DNA from: Colwellia sp. BRX10-3
GTDB lineage: Bacteria > Pseudomonadota > Gammaproteobacteria > Enterobacterales > Alteromonadaceae
Length of the DNA stretch: 64,000 nucleotides
Direction: 5' to 3'
Assembly (NCBI RefSeq): GCF_014077505.1
Contig: NZ_JACGWA010000007.1
Location: forward strand, 62,001-126,000
The notes below the pieces were generated by a model. That model had not been told where the DNA came from and searched no databases. It worked only from the letters and a program-made list of their open reading frames with translations. Below, piece by piece: positions 20,363 through 30,308 of this stretch. The position numbers and the translations under genes were made by a program. The first letter of the stretch is position 1. Each line of letters opens with the position of its first letter.

Positions 20363-20782
20363 TTACCAACTACCTGAGTTTTCCATACTTAACCAAGGTT
20401 CTTGCGGCGTTAAACGCTCACCTTTTTGTAATAACTCAATTGAGATATTATCGGGTGATTTAACAAATGCCATATGGCCACAGCGTGGTGGTCGGTTAAT
20501 AGTAATACCTGCAGCCATAAGTTTTTCACATAAGGCATAGATATCATCAACTTCAAAAGCTAAGTGGCCAAAGTTTCTACCGACAGTATACTCCTCTTCT
20601 GAGTGCCAGTTATGGGTAAGCTCTATTTCAGCAGCGCCGGGCTCAGTTGCTAAAAATATTAAACTAAATTTTCCTTCTGGGATGTCAACACGTCGAGTTT
20701 CAATTAAACCTAAATGCTTAATATAAAAATCGAGTGATTTATCGAGGTCAGTAACACGAACCATAGTATGTAAAAATTTCAT
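20363..20782 (-). CDS. VOC superfamily protein, lactoylglutathione lyase-like
   Basis: The 139 residues resemble Glo[25 protein letters not shown] with the first metal His, [10 protein letters not shown] with Glu, [11 protein letters not shown] with His, and [11 protein letters not shown] with the last Glu. All four glyoxalase I metal ligands therefore appear present. The known GloA reaction isomerises the methylglyoxal-glutathione hemithioacetal to S-lactoylglutathione. Whether this member is true GloA or another VOC enzyme is not settled by sight. It lies just downstream (in transcription) of the decayed nth fragment. Confidence 0.75.
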   Translation of the reverse strand: MKFLHTMVRVTDLDKSLDFYIKHLGLIETRRVDIPEGKFSLIFLATEPGAAEIELTHNWHSEEEYTVGRNFGHLAFEVDDIYALCEKLMAAGITINRPPRCGHMAFVKSPDNISIELLQKGERLTPQEPWLSMENSGSW

Positions 20783-20785
20783 AAT

Positions 20786-20866
20786 TTACTCATCAATTTT
20801 ATCTTTAAATTCAAAAAGATCTTCTATAATACAAGATCTGCAACGGGTATTTCGAACCACTAATGT
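20786..20866 (-). pseudogene. Decayed duplicate of the nth 3' end
   Basis: Read on the minus strand, this stretch encodes a degraded copy of the last 26 residues of Nth: TRCRSCIIEDLFEFKDKIDE then stop, against PRCGSCIIEDLCDFKDKTD in the intact gene at 21179. About 17 of 26 residues agree. Two of the four iron-sulfur cysteines are lost (to Leu and Phe). Homology stops abruptly at about 20866, where a stop codon follows upstream. It is in the same orientation as nth and about 390 bp away, so the two copies are direct repeats. Confidence 0.75.
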
Positions 20867-21178
20867 GCATCATAACTATATAGCTAATAGTAAGCATCGA
20901 CTAAAACTCTTTTGGTGCCAATTCTAAACGTTTCAATTCAACTTATTCCACATTTTGTGGTTTAGGTCATCATTTCCTACTTTGGAGTTTTTCTTCCTTG
21001 GGAAAATTGGAATGGTATTTTATCACGTATTTTGCGATAGAAATGGTATCAAAAAAATGGACAATGCAAATAAGAATTTGAAAAACGGCCTTGAATCTAT
21101 TTATGATTGAATTCGAAGACCGCTTAAAGACATTATGTATCATTGGCTAGTATACAAAATCTATTATAGGTTTAAATA
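20867..21178. other. Non-coding spacer between the nth fragment and intact nth
   Basis: No reading frame of useful length, tRNA-like fold or strong terminator is seen in these 312 bases. It is bounded on both sides by copies of the nth 3' end, so it may be the residue of inserted DNA. Confidence 0.5.
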
Positions 21179-21838
21179 TTAATCAGTCTTATCTTTAAAG
21201 TCGCATAAATCTTCGATGATACAAGATCCGCAACGAGGCTTTCTAGCAACGCAGGTATAGCGGCCATGAAGAATTAACCAATGATGTAAATTAAAGAAGA
21301 ATTCTGTTTTTCTTGGCGTGTGTTTGACAATGTTCTTTTCTGTTTCTTCGACTGTCTTACCTTTGGCATAACCAGTTCGGTTGGCGACTCGTTGAATATG
21401 AGTATCAACAGCAATAAAGTATTTACCTTCGTTATCTTTTAGCCAGCCAAAGGCGGTATTAAGTACCACATTGGCGGTTTTTCTGCCAACACCGGGTAGG
21501 GCTTCAAGCGCGGCGCGGTTTTCAGGTACTTGCCCGCCATGCAGGTCGATTAGCATTTGGCAGGTTTTAAGGGTATTTACGGCTTTGGTATTAAATAAAC
21601 CAATGGTTTTGATATAAGATTTCAAGCCGTCGAGACCAAGGTTAAGTATTGATTGAGGTGTATTGGCGACAGGGTAGAGTTTGTCAGTGGCTTTGTTGAC
21701 ACTAACGTCTGTGGCTTGAGCCGATAATAAAACCGCAATTAATAGTTCAAATGGGCTTGAAAAATTAAGCTCTGTCGTCGGAGTAGGATTGTTGTCTCTT
21801 AACCGAATTAACATTCCTAATCGTTTTTCTTTATTCAT
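21179..21838 (-). CDS. nth: Endonuclease III
   Basis: Nth is a DNA glycosylase/AP lyase that removes oxidised pyrimidines. The 219-residue protein has the helix-hairpin-helix LPGVGRKTANVVLNTAFG with the catalytic Lys, the catalytic Asp in AVDTHIQRVANR, and the C-terminal 4Fe-4S cluster motif C-x6-C-x2-C-x5-C (TCVARKPRCGSCIIEDLC). It is the last gene of the rsxABCDGE-nth cluster, the usual order in Gammaproteobacteria, and is about 40 bases after rsxE. Confidence 0.96.
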   Translation of the reverse strand: MNKEKRLGMLIRLRDNNPTPTTELNFSSPFELLIAVLLSAQATDVSVNKATDKLYPVANTPQSILNLGLDGLKSYIKTIGLFNTKAVNTLKTCQMLIDLHGGQVPENRAALEALPGVGRKTANVVLNTAFGWLKDNEGKYFIAVDTHIQRVANRTGYAKGKTVEETEKNIVKHTPRKTEFFFNLHHWLILHGRYTCVARKPRCGSCIIEDLCDFKDKTD

Positions 21839-21877
21839 CAGGTTTATTTATCTTTATTTTAATTTAAGTGCGCAGAA

Positions 21878-22582
21878 TTAACTTTCAAAGTTTACACGAA
21901 CACGCTCAATGGCTTGTTCGAGTTTTTTAGGTTTAGCTTGTGCTATTTTACTATCAATAACGTTCTTACCAGCGATTAAAAACCCCATGGCAATAAACGC
22001 ACCTGGCGGTAATATGGCTAATAAAAATTGGCTATCAAGATGGTAAATTTGCACTTTTAGCTCTGTTGCCCATGGCCCTAGAAGTAGGTTTGCGCCATCA
22101 AATAACGTACCTTGTCCTAAAATCTCACGTATAGCACCTAATACCATTAAAACGGCTAAGAAACCTAACCCCATCATCAACCCATCAAAACTGGCTAGTT
22201 TTATGGGTTTTTTTGAAGCGTAGGCTTCAGCACGACCAATAATGGCGCAGTTGGTAACAATAAGTGGAAGGAATATTCCCAACGACTGATATAAATCGTA
22301 AGTGAAGGCGTTCATTAGTAACTGCACACAGGTTACAAAGGTAGCAATAATGAGCACAAAAATTGGAATACGAATTTCTTTTGGTACCCAATGCCTAATC
22401 GCAGATACTGTTGCGTTTGAACAAATAAGTACAAACAATGTCGCAATGCCTAAGCCTAATGCGTTAACAACAGTTGAGGTTACCGCCAGTAACGGGCAAA
22501 GACCAAGCAATTGCACCAAGCCAGGATTATTTTTCCATAAACCTTGCCAAGCTAACTCTTTATATTCGGGATTTATTTTCAT
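21878..22582 (-). CDS. rsxE: Electron transport complex subunit RsxE/RnfE
   Basis: A polytopic inner-membrane subunit (234 residues, about six spans) of the Rsx/Rnf complex, which moves electrons between NADH and ferredoxin-type carriers coupled to an ion gradient and, in E. coli, keeps SoxR reduced. The start [28 protein letters not shown] is diagnostic, with the conserved cysteine that, with RsxA, binds an iron-sulfur centre in the membrane. Its start overlaps the rsxG stop by four bases (ATGA type), indicating translational coupling. Confidence 0.95.
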   Translation of the reverse strand: MKINPEYKELAWQGLWKNNPGLVQLLGLCPLLAVTSTVVNALGLGIATLFVLICSNATVSAIRHWVPKEIRIPIFVLIIATFVTCVQLLMNAFTYDLYQSLGIFLPLIVTNCAIIGRAEAYASKKPIKLASFDGLMMGLGFLAVLMVLGAIREILGQGTLFDGANLLLGPWATELKVQIYHLDSQFLLAILPPGAFIAMGFLIAGKNVIDSKIAQAKPKKLEQAIERVRVNFES

Positions 22583-23220
22583 AGTTCAGCTCCACAATTA
22601 CTCGCGGTATTAAAAATAACTTCTTGATTCGCCTGAAAGTAGTCGATTGTTTTTCTAACTGTTTTTACCACAGCTCTAGGTGTGATGGTGGCGCCAGTAA
22701 ATTGGTCAAACATGCCGCCATCTTTAATAACTGCCCAGCGATTATCATTGTCATCAAGAACTTTTTTCCCAGCAAATGTTTCTATCCAATCACTTTTTCT
22801 TAGTTCAATTTTATCACCCAAACCAGGGGTTTCTTTGTGTAATAAAGTTCTAACGCCACTAACACTGCCATCAATGTTGATGGCGATTAATAATTCAATA
22901 TTGCCACTATAGCCATCGGGTGCAACTGTTTTAATAGCTGCAGCCGTTGGAACTTTATTAAGTCGAGCACGATAAATAACATCGATTAATAAGTCTGTAT
23001 TGTTGTTAGCAGGTGATAAAATGCAGTCACGAAACATTTCATTATCATGGTTACTTGTTTTAATAACTTGATTTAATTGTTTTATTAATTGTTGTTGGGC
23101 TTGAAGTTCAATGCGATCTTCTGTGAGTAACTGCACTAAAGCAACTGCCGCTGTACAGGCAACAGCGAATAAGCCCAATATTTTTGAGTTTTTACTAATT
23201 GCAGGGGTTAACTCAGACAC
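22579..23220 (-). CDS. rsxG: Electron transport complex subunit RsxG/RnfG
   Basis: RsxG has one N-terminal membrane helix ([19 protein letters not shown]) and a periplasmic FMN domain. FMN is bound covalently to the second Thr of a S/T-G-A-T motif; here [12 protein letters not shown] near residues 174-185 supplies it. [13 protein letters not shown] is also typical. At 213 residues it is of normal length. It overlaps rsxE by four bases and shares one base with rsxD, so the genes are tightly coupled. Confidence 0.95.
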   Translation of the reverse strand: MSELTPAISKNSKILGLFAVACTAAVALVQLLTEDRIELQAQQQLIKQLNQVIKTSNHDNEMFRDCILSPANNNTDLLIDVIYRARLNKVPTAAAIKTVAPDGYSGNIELLIAINIDGSVSGVRTLLHKETPGLGDKIELRKSDWIETFAGKKVLDDNDNRWAVIKDGGMFDQFTGATITPRAVVKTVRKTIDYFQANQEVIFNTASNCGAEL

Positions 23221-24293
23221 TATTTTTTCACTCCTAACTTGTGGCCATAGGTGCGAGGGCGGGTATATTGGTCAATTAATGGTGCAGCCATATTACAAAG
23301 TAAAACTGCAAAAGCGATGGCATCAGGGTAGCCACCAAATTTTCTGATCAGATAAACTAATAAACCAGCCAGCGCGCCGAATATTAGTCGGCCTTTAACA
23401 CTAGTTGCACCAGACACTGGGTCAGTTAAGATAAAAAATGCGCCTAACATAGTTGCACCTGTAAACCAGTGAAACATGGTTGAAGTACTGCTGTCAGGGC
23501 TAATAATAAAGCCAATAAAACTGCAGATAAATAAGCTTAATAAGAAGCTAAACGGTGTGGTCCATTGTATGGCTTTTTTAAATAGTAAAAATATGCCTCC
23601 GAGTAAAAAGCCAGCATTAATCCATTCCCAGCCGACGCCAAAGTGCTTACCTATGGTTGGCGCTTGCATACTTTCAACGACTGTTAATCCCAAAGTGATG
23701 TTAGTTTTAACGGTATCAAGTGGGGTTGCCATGGTAAAGCCATCAATGTGAGTGCGTATTTGTTCAACTGAGTAACCTTGGGGTGTATAACCAGTGAAAA
23801 TAACCGCAAGTGTGTCGGTTAATTGTATATCCATGGCCAGTAAAGATAGTGGTGGTTGCCATTGAGTCATTTGCAGTGGAAATGAAATTAACAACATGAC
23901 ATAAGCAGCCATAGCTGGGTTAAACGGATTATGTCCTAAACCACCATAGAGTTGCTTAACCACAACGATTGCAAAAAAACTGCCGATGATGGTTATCCAC
24001 CAAGGCGCTAGGGCAGGTAAACTTATGCCCAGTAAAACCGCAGTTAATATGGCGCTACCATCAAATAACTGAGTCGTTATTTTCTTATTTCGTAATGACA
24101 AAACAGTAAACTCAGCAACAATTGCTGTAATTACTGCTAAAAGGATATGAATTAAGTTACCCCAGCCAAAGAAGTACCATTGTGCAAAAATGCCAGGAAT
24201 CGCGGCATAGATAACTAGCCTCATCAGGGCAGATGTTTCACTTTGTTGATGATTATGAGGGGAACTTGCTATCCAAAATGCCATGGTACTCAA
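23220..24293 (-). CDS. rsxD: Electron transport complex subunit RsxD/RnfD
   Basis: A 357-residue inner-membrane subunit with about nine spans, in the NqrB/RnfD family. The family's covalent FMN threonine is most likely in the segment DGFTMATPLDT near residue 186. The segments GGLGHNPFNPAMAAYVMLLISFP and TDPVSGATSVKGRLIFG are strongly conserved in the family. It follows rsxC with no gap and shares one base with rsxG. Confidence 0.95.
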   Translation of the reverse strand: MSTMAFWIASSPHNHQQSETSALMRLVIYAAIPGIFAQWYFFGWGNLIHILLAVITAIVAEFTVLSLRNKKITTQLFDGSAILTAVLLGISLPALAPWWITIIGSFFAIVVVKQLYGGLGHNPFNPAMAAYVMLLISFPLQMTQWQPPLSLLAMDIQLTDTLAVIFTGYTPQGYSVEQIRTHIDGFTMATPLDTVKTNITLGLTVVESMQAPTIGKHFGVGWEWINAGFLLGGIFLLFKKAIQWTTPFSFLLSLFICSFIGFIISPDSSTSTMFHWFTGATMLGAFFILTDPVSGATSVKGRLIFGALAGLLVYLIRKFGGYPDAIAFAVLLCNMAAPLIDQYTRPRTYGHKLGVKK

Positions 24294-26687
24294 TTACTCT
24301 GAAGTTGATGATTTATCGGATGAAGCAGCCAGCTTTTTTGCTTTCGCTTTAGCGATTGCAGCTGCAACTCGCGCTTTTTTATTTGCCACAGTATTTGCAG
24401 CAATATTGGCTTGTGATGTCAATTCGCTAGCCTGATTACTTTCTATTGTGCTTGATGTTGCGTCTGAACCTTGCTGAGACTTTTCGGCTAATTTTTTTGC
24501 TTTTGCTTTAGCCACCGCAGCAGCAATTTTAGCTTTTCGGTCGAGGTTCAATGTGTCGTTTTGACTCGCAGGTTGTGGTTTGCTTTGCTGTTTATTTTCG
24601 CTAGCTTCTGCGCTGTTGTTAATTTTACCTGATGAAGTAATATCTTTTGCTTGGTGGGCTTTTTCATCGATAGCAGTTTCTTTAGCGTGTACTTCAGGTT
24701 TTAAAATCTCAGTTGTTGCCTCAACATTGTTAGCTTCGATCACGCTGGCTTGGATATGGTCAGCCTGAGTGTTGGCACTGTTTGATACGGGTTCTGCTTG
24801 GCGTTTTTTTGCCTTAGCTTTAGCAATAGCGGCTGCAATTTTAGCTTTTTTGTCGATAACAACTGGAGCTGCTTGTGATGATGTTAGTGAGCTTGTTGAT
24901 TCATTGTCTTGCAGCGTATCCAAAGAATCGATTTGTGCTTGATTTTTTTGTGCTAATTTCTTCGCCTTTGCTCTTGCGATTGCATTAGCTACTTGGCTTT
25001 TACTCTCATCAATTTGATCAACTTGGGTTACTGCTTCAGCCGTATTCTCTGCTGTGTTTTTAGCCATAGCATTTTCAGCAGTACTTTCAGTAGAACTATC
25101 AGTAGTATTCGCGTTTATACTTGCTTGAGCTTTTTTTGCTTTTACGCGGGCCAGTGCGTCAGCTACTGCAGATTTTTCTGATTTTGCAGCTGTTGTACCG
25201 GCATTCATTCTGGCTTTTCGAGCTTCGGCAGCTTTTTTATGCTTCTCTGCACGAGCAATTTTTTCGCGTTCAAGCCTTTGCTTACGTGCTTCAAATCTTA
25301 CTTTGGCTTTTTCAGCTTTGATATCAAGTAATTTTTGTTGACGTATTTCGGCTTTTGCAACGCGATAATAGTGCACTAACGGGATTTGGCTCGGACAAAC
25401 ATAAGCACAAGCGCCACATTCAATACAATCAAAAAGGTTAAGCTTTGAAAGCTGTGGTTGATCTTTTGCTTTCGCACTCCATTGTAATTCTTGTGGTAGT
25501 AATTGCGCAGGGCATACATCCGCACATTGACCACAGCGAATACATTCTACTTCTTTACTGCTAGTCGATGAAAAGGGTGACGCTATTTCAATTTCACTGG
25601 GTGCTAAAATGCAATTGGTGCTTTTTATCACCGGAATTTGATCGTGAGGCAAACTAAATCCCATCATAGGACCGCCCATGATCAAATGCCTGTTTTTAGA
25701 ATTGTTGTAGCCACATTGACTGGTTAAAAAACCAACCGGAGTACCAATAAGTGCCCATACATTTTGCGGTTTTTCTAGCGCTTGCCCGCTAACGGTAACA
25801 ACGCGTTTAATTAGAGGAGTATCGTTAATAACAGCATCAGCAATAGCAAAACAAGTGGCAACGTTTTGCATTACTATACCTAAGGAACTTGGTAAAACAC
25901 CACTCGGGACTTCTTGACCCGTTAATATTTGTATAAGCTGCTTTTCGCCACCGCTGGGATATTTTGTTGGAATAACACAAACTTGAATATGGTCAATATC
26001 CGCAGTGGCTTTTTTTAAGGCATCAATGGCTTTAGTTTTATTGTCTTCAATGCCGATAAGAATATTTTTCGGATTCAACAAATGGTCGACAATTTTAATA
26101 CCATCTAAAATAGTAGGGCTATGTTCTTGGATCAGTAAATCATCAGCAGTGATATAAGGTTCACACTCAGCAGCATTGATAATTAAATAATCTATTTTAG
26201 CTAAGGTGCTTACTTTAACTTGCGTTGGAAAGCCTGCGCCTCCCATACCTGAAATACCAGCATTCGCTATTTTTTCTAAGATTTTCGCTTTGCTTAATAA
26301 TTGAAAGTCAGGACAAATATGACGTTGTTTCCAAGTGTCCTCACCGTCAGGTGTTAATATTACGCAAGTTTCACTCAAGCCAGAAGGGTGAGGAATAGCC
26401 ATCGACTTAATTGCGGTAATTGTTCCACTAGTCGGTGCATGAATAGGTAGCGACATCGGGGTATCACTGGCACTTAATTCTTGCCCTTTAAGCACCTTGT
26501 CGCCAACCTTGACAATTAAGTCGCCTGCTTGGCCAATATGTTGACGAATAGGGATAATTAACTGTTCAGGAATTTGCGCACTTGCAATGGGTTTGGTGCA
26601 AGTGAGAAACTTTTGCTCAGGCGGATGTATGCCGCCATGAAACTGCCAAAAATTTCCTCGTTGTATACGTTCAATTACCGATTCCAC
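24294..26687 (-). CDS. rsxC: Electron transport complex subunit RsxC/RnfC, with repeat-rich tail
   Basis: RsxC is the NADH- and FMN-binding peripheral subunit. The first 450 residues hold the RnfC N-terminal sandwich domain, the Rossmann-like NADH/FMN domain (GISGMGGAGFPTQVK; NAAECEPYI) and two 4Fe-4S motifs (CIRCGQCADVCPAQLLP; CIECGACAYVCPSQIPLVHYYR). After about residue 470 comes a long Lys/Ala/Glu-rich tail with at least five copies of a unit like AAAIAKAKAKK. Such tails vary in length across Gammaproteobacteria; total length is 797 against 740 in E. coli. It starts 12 bases after rsxB. Confidence 0.95.
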   Translation of the reverse strand: MESVIERIQRGNFWQFHGGIHPPEQKFLTCTKPIASAQIPEQLIIPIRQHIGQAGDLIVKVGDKVLKGQELSASDTPMSLPIHAPTSGTITAIKSMAIPHPSGLSETCVILTPDGEDTWKQRHICPDFQLLSKAKILEKIANAGISGMGGAGFPTQVKVSTLAKIDYLIINAAECEPYITADDLLIQEHSPTILDGIKIVDHLLNPKNILIGIEDNKTKAIDALKKATADIDHIQVCVIPTKYPSGGEKQLIQILTGQEVPSGVLPSSLGIVMQNVATCFAIADAVINDTPLIKRVVTVSGQALEKPQNVWALIGTPVGFLTSQCGYNNSKNRHLIMGGPMMGFSLPHDQIPVIKSTNCILAPSEIEIASPFSSTSSKEVECIRCGQCADVCPAQLLPQELQWSAKAKDQPQLSKLNLFDCIECGACAYVCPSQIPLVHYYRVAKAEIRQQKLLDIKAEKAKVRFEARKQRLEREKIARAEKHKKAAEARKARMNAGTTAAKSEKSAVADALARVKAKKAQASINANTTDSSTESTAENAMAKNTAENTAEAVTQVDQIDESKSQVANAIARAKAKKLAQKNQAQIDSLDTLQDNESTSSLTSSQAAPVVIDKKAKIAAAIAKAKAKKRQAEPVSNSANTQADHIQASVIEANNVEATTEILKPEVHAKETAIDEKAHQAKDITSSGKINNSAEASENKQQSKPQPASQNDTLNLDRKAKIAAAVAKAKAKKLAEKSQQGSDATSSTIESNQASELTSQANIAANTVANKKARVAAAIAKAKAKKLAASSDKSSTSE

Positions 26688-26699
26688 CCAAACCTCTTC

Positions 26700-27254
26700 T
26701 TAATCTATCTGTGTTACTGGAATACTATTTAAATCCCATTGCCAGTTTTGTGTAGTTGTGGCTACTGGGATCATCTCTATACAATCTACTGGGCAAGGAG
26801 CAACACATAAATCGCAACCAGTACACTCGTCAGCAATTATTGTGTGCATTTGCTTGGTTGTGCCTATAATGGCATCAACGGGGCAGGCCTGAATACACTT
26901 AGTACACCCAATGCAGTCTTCTTCAATGATAAAAGCAACTTTAGGTGAATTATCTGTTTCGTGATTTCCATCAAGGGGCTGAACTTCTACCCCCATTAAA
27001 TCTGCTATTTTTTTGATGGTGTCTTCACCACCTGGAGCACACTTATTTATTGCTTCGCCGTTGGCAACTGCTTCTGCATAGGGTTTGCAGCCAGGGTAAC
27101 CACATTGGCCACATTGTGTTTGTGGGAGTAGTGCGTCTAATTGCTCAGCAAGTGGATCACCAATGACTTTAAATTGTACAGAGGCAAAGCCTAATAAGGC
27201 GCCAAATAAAGTGGCAATAACACCGACGACTAATATTGCGATGAGTGTGCTCAT
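26700..27254 (-). CDS. rsxB: Electron transport complex subunit RsxB/RnfB
   Basis: A 184-residue iron-sulfur protein anchored by an N-terminal membrane helix ([20 protein letters not shown]). The first cluster motif is [16 protein letters not shown], and two ferredoxin-type 4Fe-4S motifs follow ([16 protein letters not shown] and [16 protein letters not shown]). In the complex it is the entry or exit point for electrons exchanged with ferredoxin or SoxR. Its start overlaps the rsxA stop by one base. Confidence 0.96.
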   Translation of the reverse strand: MSTLIAILVVGVIATLFGALLGFASVQFKVIGDPLAEQLDALLPQTQCGQCGYPGCKPYAEAVANGEAINKCAPGGEDTIKKIADLMGVEVQPLDGNHETDNSPKVAFIIEEDCIGCTKCIQACPVDAIIGTTKQMHTIIADECTGCDLCVAPCPVDCIEMIPVATTTQNWQWDLNSIPVTQID

Positions 27255-27835
27255 TAAAACTTAACCAATCCAGTAAAGCCCATAAATGCTAACGACATTA
27301 AACCAGCAGTGATCATGGCAATCGCCGAACCTTTAAACGGTGTTGGTACATCGGCATTGGCCAATTTTTCACGCATGGCTGAAAACATGATTAATACCAA
27401 TGAAAATCCAACTGCAGCGCCGAAACCATAAATAATTGATTCGAAAAAATTATGTTGTTCATAAAGGTTTAATAGTGCTACACCAAGCACTGCACAGTTG
27501 GTGGTGATCAGTGGTAGAAAAATACCTAACAATCGATATAAATTAGCACTGGTTTTATGAACTACCATCTCGGTAAATTGCACAACAACAGCAATCACTA
27601 AAATAAAGGTCATTGTGGTTAAATACTCTAGCCCTAGAGGTGCTAAGACATAACTATTCACGATATAACTTAATAAAGAAGCTAGTGTCATGACAAATGT
27701 TGTCGCAAACGACATGCCTATGGCAGTTTCAGTTTTAGACGACACGCCCATGAAAGGGCATAAGCCAAGAAACTTAACCAATACAAAGTTATTTACTAAT
27801 ACTGTGCCAACAAGTAGCAAGAGATAATCAGTCAT
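27254..27835 (-). CDS. rsxA: Electron transport complex subunit RsxA/RnfA
   Basis: First gene of the operon. The 193-residue protein has six membrane spans and the family start [30 protein letters not shown], with the conserved membrane cysteine. RsxA and RsxE are homologous and insert with inverted topology. About 225 bases separate it from the next upstream gene and hold the probable operon promoter together with the terminator of that gene. Confidence 0.96.
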   Translation of the reverse strand: MTDYLLLLVGTVLVNNFVLVKFLGLCPFMGVSSKTETAIGMSFATTFVMTLASLLSYIVNSYVLAPLGLEYLTTMTFILVIAVVVQFTEMVVHKTSANLYRLLGIFLPLITTNCAVLGVALLNLYEQHNFFESIIYGFGAAVGFSLVLIMFSAMREKLANADVPTPFKGSAIAMITAGLMSLAFMGFTGLVKF

Positions 27836-28014
27836 TCGATCAATATATTACCGTGAAAATTCGCACTATTATCCGTGTTTATCTAGCAATAAACAACATA
27901 TGAAGCGTAGGGTTATTCATTTTAATGTCTAGTTATTTAAATGTGTTGATAAAACTGTATTAAAGTTAATCAATAGCGTGATAATTAAATCGTTTTTAAA
28001 AGTCCATAAAAATA

Positions 28015-28040
28015 AAAAGCCACTATGTTCTAGTGGCTTT
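28015..28040 (-). terminator. Terminator of the GGDEF/EAL gene
   Basis: On the minus strand AAAGCCACTA and TAGTGGCTTT form a 10-bp stem with a 5-base loop followed by a T-rich run. It lies 22 bases after the stop codon. Confidence 0.85.
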
Positions 28041-28061
28041 AGTTGAGGTTTTTATAAGAAA

Positions 28062-29948
28062 TTATACTGAAGATATGGTTCTGGGTTTACCAATATAGAA
28101 ACCCTGGCAACCATCAACAAATAGTTTTTCAAGCATAAATTTTTCTTCTTGGCTTTCAACACATTCTGCCAGTACGCTAATACTTAATCTATGCGCTAAA
28201 TCAACCATTAAACGCATAAAATATTGATTGTTTTTATCTTCGTCGATATCACGCGTATAGGTGCTATCCATTTTTATAAAGTCAGGCTTTAAATCTCTAA
28301 AAAATTTAAAAGAAGTTAAGCCTATACCAAAGCGTTCAACAGTAATGCGGGCGCCTACACGATGGATCATATCAATAAAGTTTTTGCTGGTTTTTATATT
28401 TTGTTGTAAACCACTTTCAGTAATTTCAAAGACAAGCTTTGAGGCAATAATCGAGTCACGCAATAACCTTCTTTCTAACCAAATAAGGAAATGACCGTCG
28501 TTAATCGAACGTGCGCTAACATTAATTCCAAAAAAATTATCTTGCATGTTTCTATTTGTAATTTCTTTAATTGCCGCTTCTATAATCATTTGATCAACAG
28601 CTACGATTTTATCTAGTTTTTCAGCCATCGCAAAAAAAGAGGCTGTTGGTAAAATATCATCATTACTATTTAAAAAGCGTGTCAGAATTTCTCCGTAAAC
28701 TCTGTTGTTAGGGGTACTTGGCTTGATCGGTTGTACAAGTAAGTTAACTCTTTGATTGGCAATTACACTATCAATTTCTTGACGCCAATTTTGGTTGCCG
28801 TAACTGGCGCTACTATTGTCTAAAATACTGGTGTCAGTCTGGGCATACCAAGCGTTAACGTTTTGTGTTTGTGCGACACTAATACCTGTATCCGCTAAGG
28901 CTAATAATTCACCTAATGGTTTGTCATTATCAAAATAAACTAAACCTGTATAGCCAACAGAGTCTAAATCTGACGCTTGCTGATATTTATTGAAGTTTGC
29001 GGTGAGTTCTGTAGCAAATGCTTCGGCACTTTTTAAACTAATATTAGGAATTAACGTTGCAAAGTCAGAGCTGTTTAATCGAAATACCTGCGCACCTTTA
29101 TAACGACTGATAGCATTTTTCATAATATCTGCAACTTTACGAATATAATTATCACCTTCATTGTAACCATGAATTTGATTAATGGTTTGTAATTCAGAAC
29201 AACGAGTAATGGATAAAACACCGAAATCAGAACGGCTATCAGCATTTTCAAAAAATTGTACAAAGCGATTACGGTTTTCTAATTTTGTGACGGGTTCAAT
29301 ATAGGCGTCTTTTTCTAATAAGGCTGTTGCAGAAATTTTATTTGCAATGAGTACTCTAAGGTCTATTAAGCTTTGTTTGACTTCAGGTAAAGCAATGTCA
29401 TCACGGCTAACTTCATCAGCGCTGTCTTTACCCGCAATAATCAGAGCAAGGTCACGTTTAACCTGGTTATCAATTTTTCCTGCAAATCGACGAGATTTTG
29501 CAATACTCAATGGTGCTGCAAAAATAGAGAATAATAGTGTAATGATAAATACAGCTAGCACAGTAGTGTGCAAAAAGGTTAAGTCATTATTAACATCTAA
29601 TTGAAATTGTATGATTAAACTTGAATTTGGCAATTTGACTTGGCTTACTGGCGCTAAAATAAATTCGTTTATAAACGTAAGCTTTTGCTTTTCGTTAACA
29701 ATGACTTCACCCTTAATATCTATAATGTTTATAAAATGATAGTGATGAAACTTGGGGAGTTGTTTAGTTAGAGTCTCACTTTTTCCAAAATCTATTTGTT
29801 GGTCTAAAGTCAGTAAAACTTGTTGATGTTGACTTTGTTGCTCAGAGATTTGTGATGCTAATAGCACAGCACCAGCAAGGGCTACGCTGACACTAAAACC
29901 TAAAGCAAAAATAAAGTTTTTTAATAGTAATTGAGAATATGTATACAT
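28062..29948 (-). CDS. Membrane protein with degenerate GGDEF and EAL domains
   Basis: A 628-residue protein with two N-terminal membrane helices (about 10-30 and 128-150) flanking a periplasmic segment, like LapD or CsrD. The GGDEF domain (residues of about 210-365) opens with DAYIEPVTKLENRNRF, but its active loop reads YNEGDNY, not GGDEF. The EAL domain (385-620) has EIL in place of EAL and keeps the EITESG glutamate and LKPDFIKMD, but DDFGTG is replaced by ERFGIG. Cyclase and phosphodiesterase activity are both doubtful. It may be a c-di-GMP receptor or a CsrD-like regulator of RNA decay; the sequence alone does not decide. Confidence 0.8.
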   Translation of the reverse strand: MYTYSQLLLKNFIFALGFSVSVALAGAVLLASQISEQQSQHQQVLLTLDQQIDFGKSETLTKQLPKFHHYHFINIIDIKGEVIVNEKQKLTFINEFILAPVSQVKLPNSSLIIQFQLDVNNDLTFLHTTVLAVFIITLLFSIFAAPLSIAKSRRFAGKIDNQVKRDLALIIAGKDSADEVSRDDIALPEVKQSLIDLRVLIANKISATALLEKDAYIEPVTKLENRNRFVQFFENADSRSDFGVLSITRCSELQTINQIHGYNEGDNYIRKVADIMKNAISRYKGAQVFRLNSSDFATLIPNISLKSAEAFATELTANFNKYQQASDLDSVGYTGLVYFDNDKPLGELLALADTGISVAQTQNVNAWYAQTDTSILDNSSASYGNQNWRQEIDSVIANQRVNLLVQPIKPSTPNNRVYGEILTRFLNSNDDILPTASFFAMAEKLDKIVAVDQMIIEAAIKEITNRNMQDNFFGINVSARSINDGHFLIWLERRLLRDSIIASKLVFEITESGLQQNIKTSKNFIDMIHRVGARITVERFGIGLTSFKFFRDLKPDFIKMDSTYTRDIDEDKNNQYFMRLMVDLAHRLSISVLAECVESQEEKFMLEKLFVDGCQGFYIGKPRTISSV

Positions 29949-30153
29949 ATAATTCCAAAGTGCCTGTGTGCTGTTATTAAGGTAGCAAATGAATCGCCGC
30001 TAACGATTTTTAACATAAACTACACTAATTTACTAACTATCTGATTATGTCGCAATAATTATTATATTAATATTCGTTAAAATAACAGCTATTCTTTTCT
30101 CTTTTGCACTATTAGTTTACAATTAAAAGCTTACACTAGGTGTGAAAATTAAC

Positions 30154-30182
30154 TTGCTATAAAAATAGCAAGTCTATATAAT
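30154..30182 (+). promoter_or_regulatory. Predicted sigma-70 promoter for the rimP-nusA-infB operon
   Basis: TTGCTA at 30154-30159 and TATAAT at 30177-30182 are separated by 17 bases. The spacer overlaps a perfect 8-bp inverted repeat (CTTGCTAT/ATAGCAAG), which may be a regulator site. Confidence 0.6.
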
Positions 30183-30308
30183 TTGCGCAGCTTGAATATA
30201 GCAATATCTCACTGAAAAGATTTTTATAGAAGTTTAATAACTATCTAAGATATTGTTGTACAGAACCAAGAGAGTTATTGCTTGGTTTACATCGTGGGTT
30301 CAGTGAAT

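Noticed and set aside
24993-25321. Plus-strand frames opposite the rsxC tail
   Set aside because: Shadows of the repetitive Lys/Ala codons; no ribosome sites.
30236-30300. A tRNA in the rimP leader
   Set aside because: A 7-bp hairpin is present but there is no acceptor stem, T-loop consensus or CCA end, and no second or third arm.
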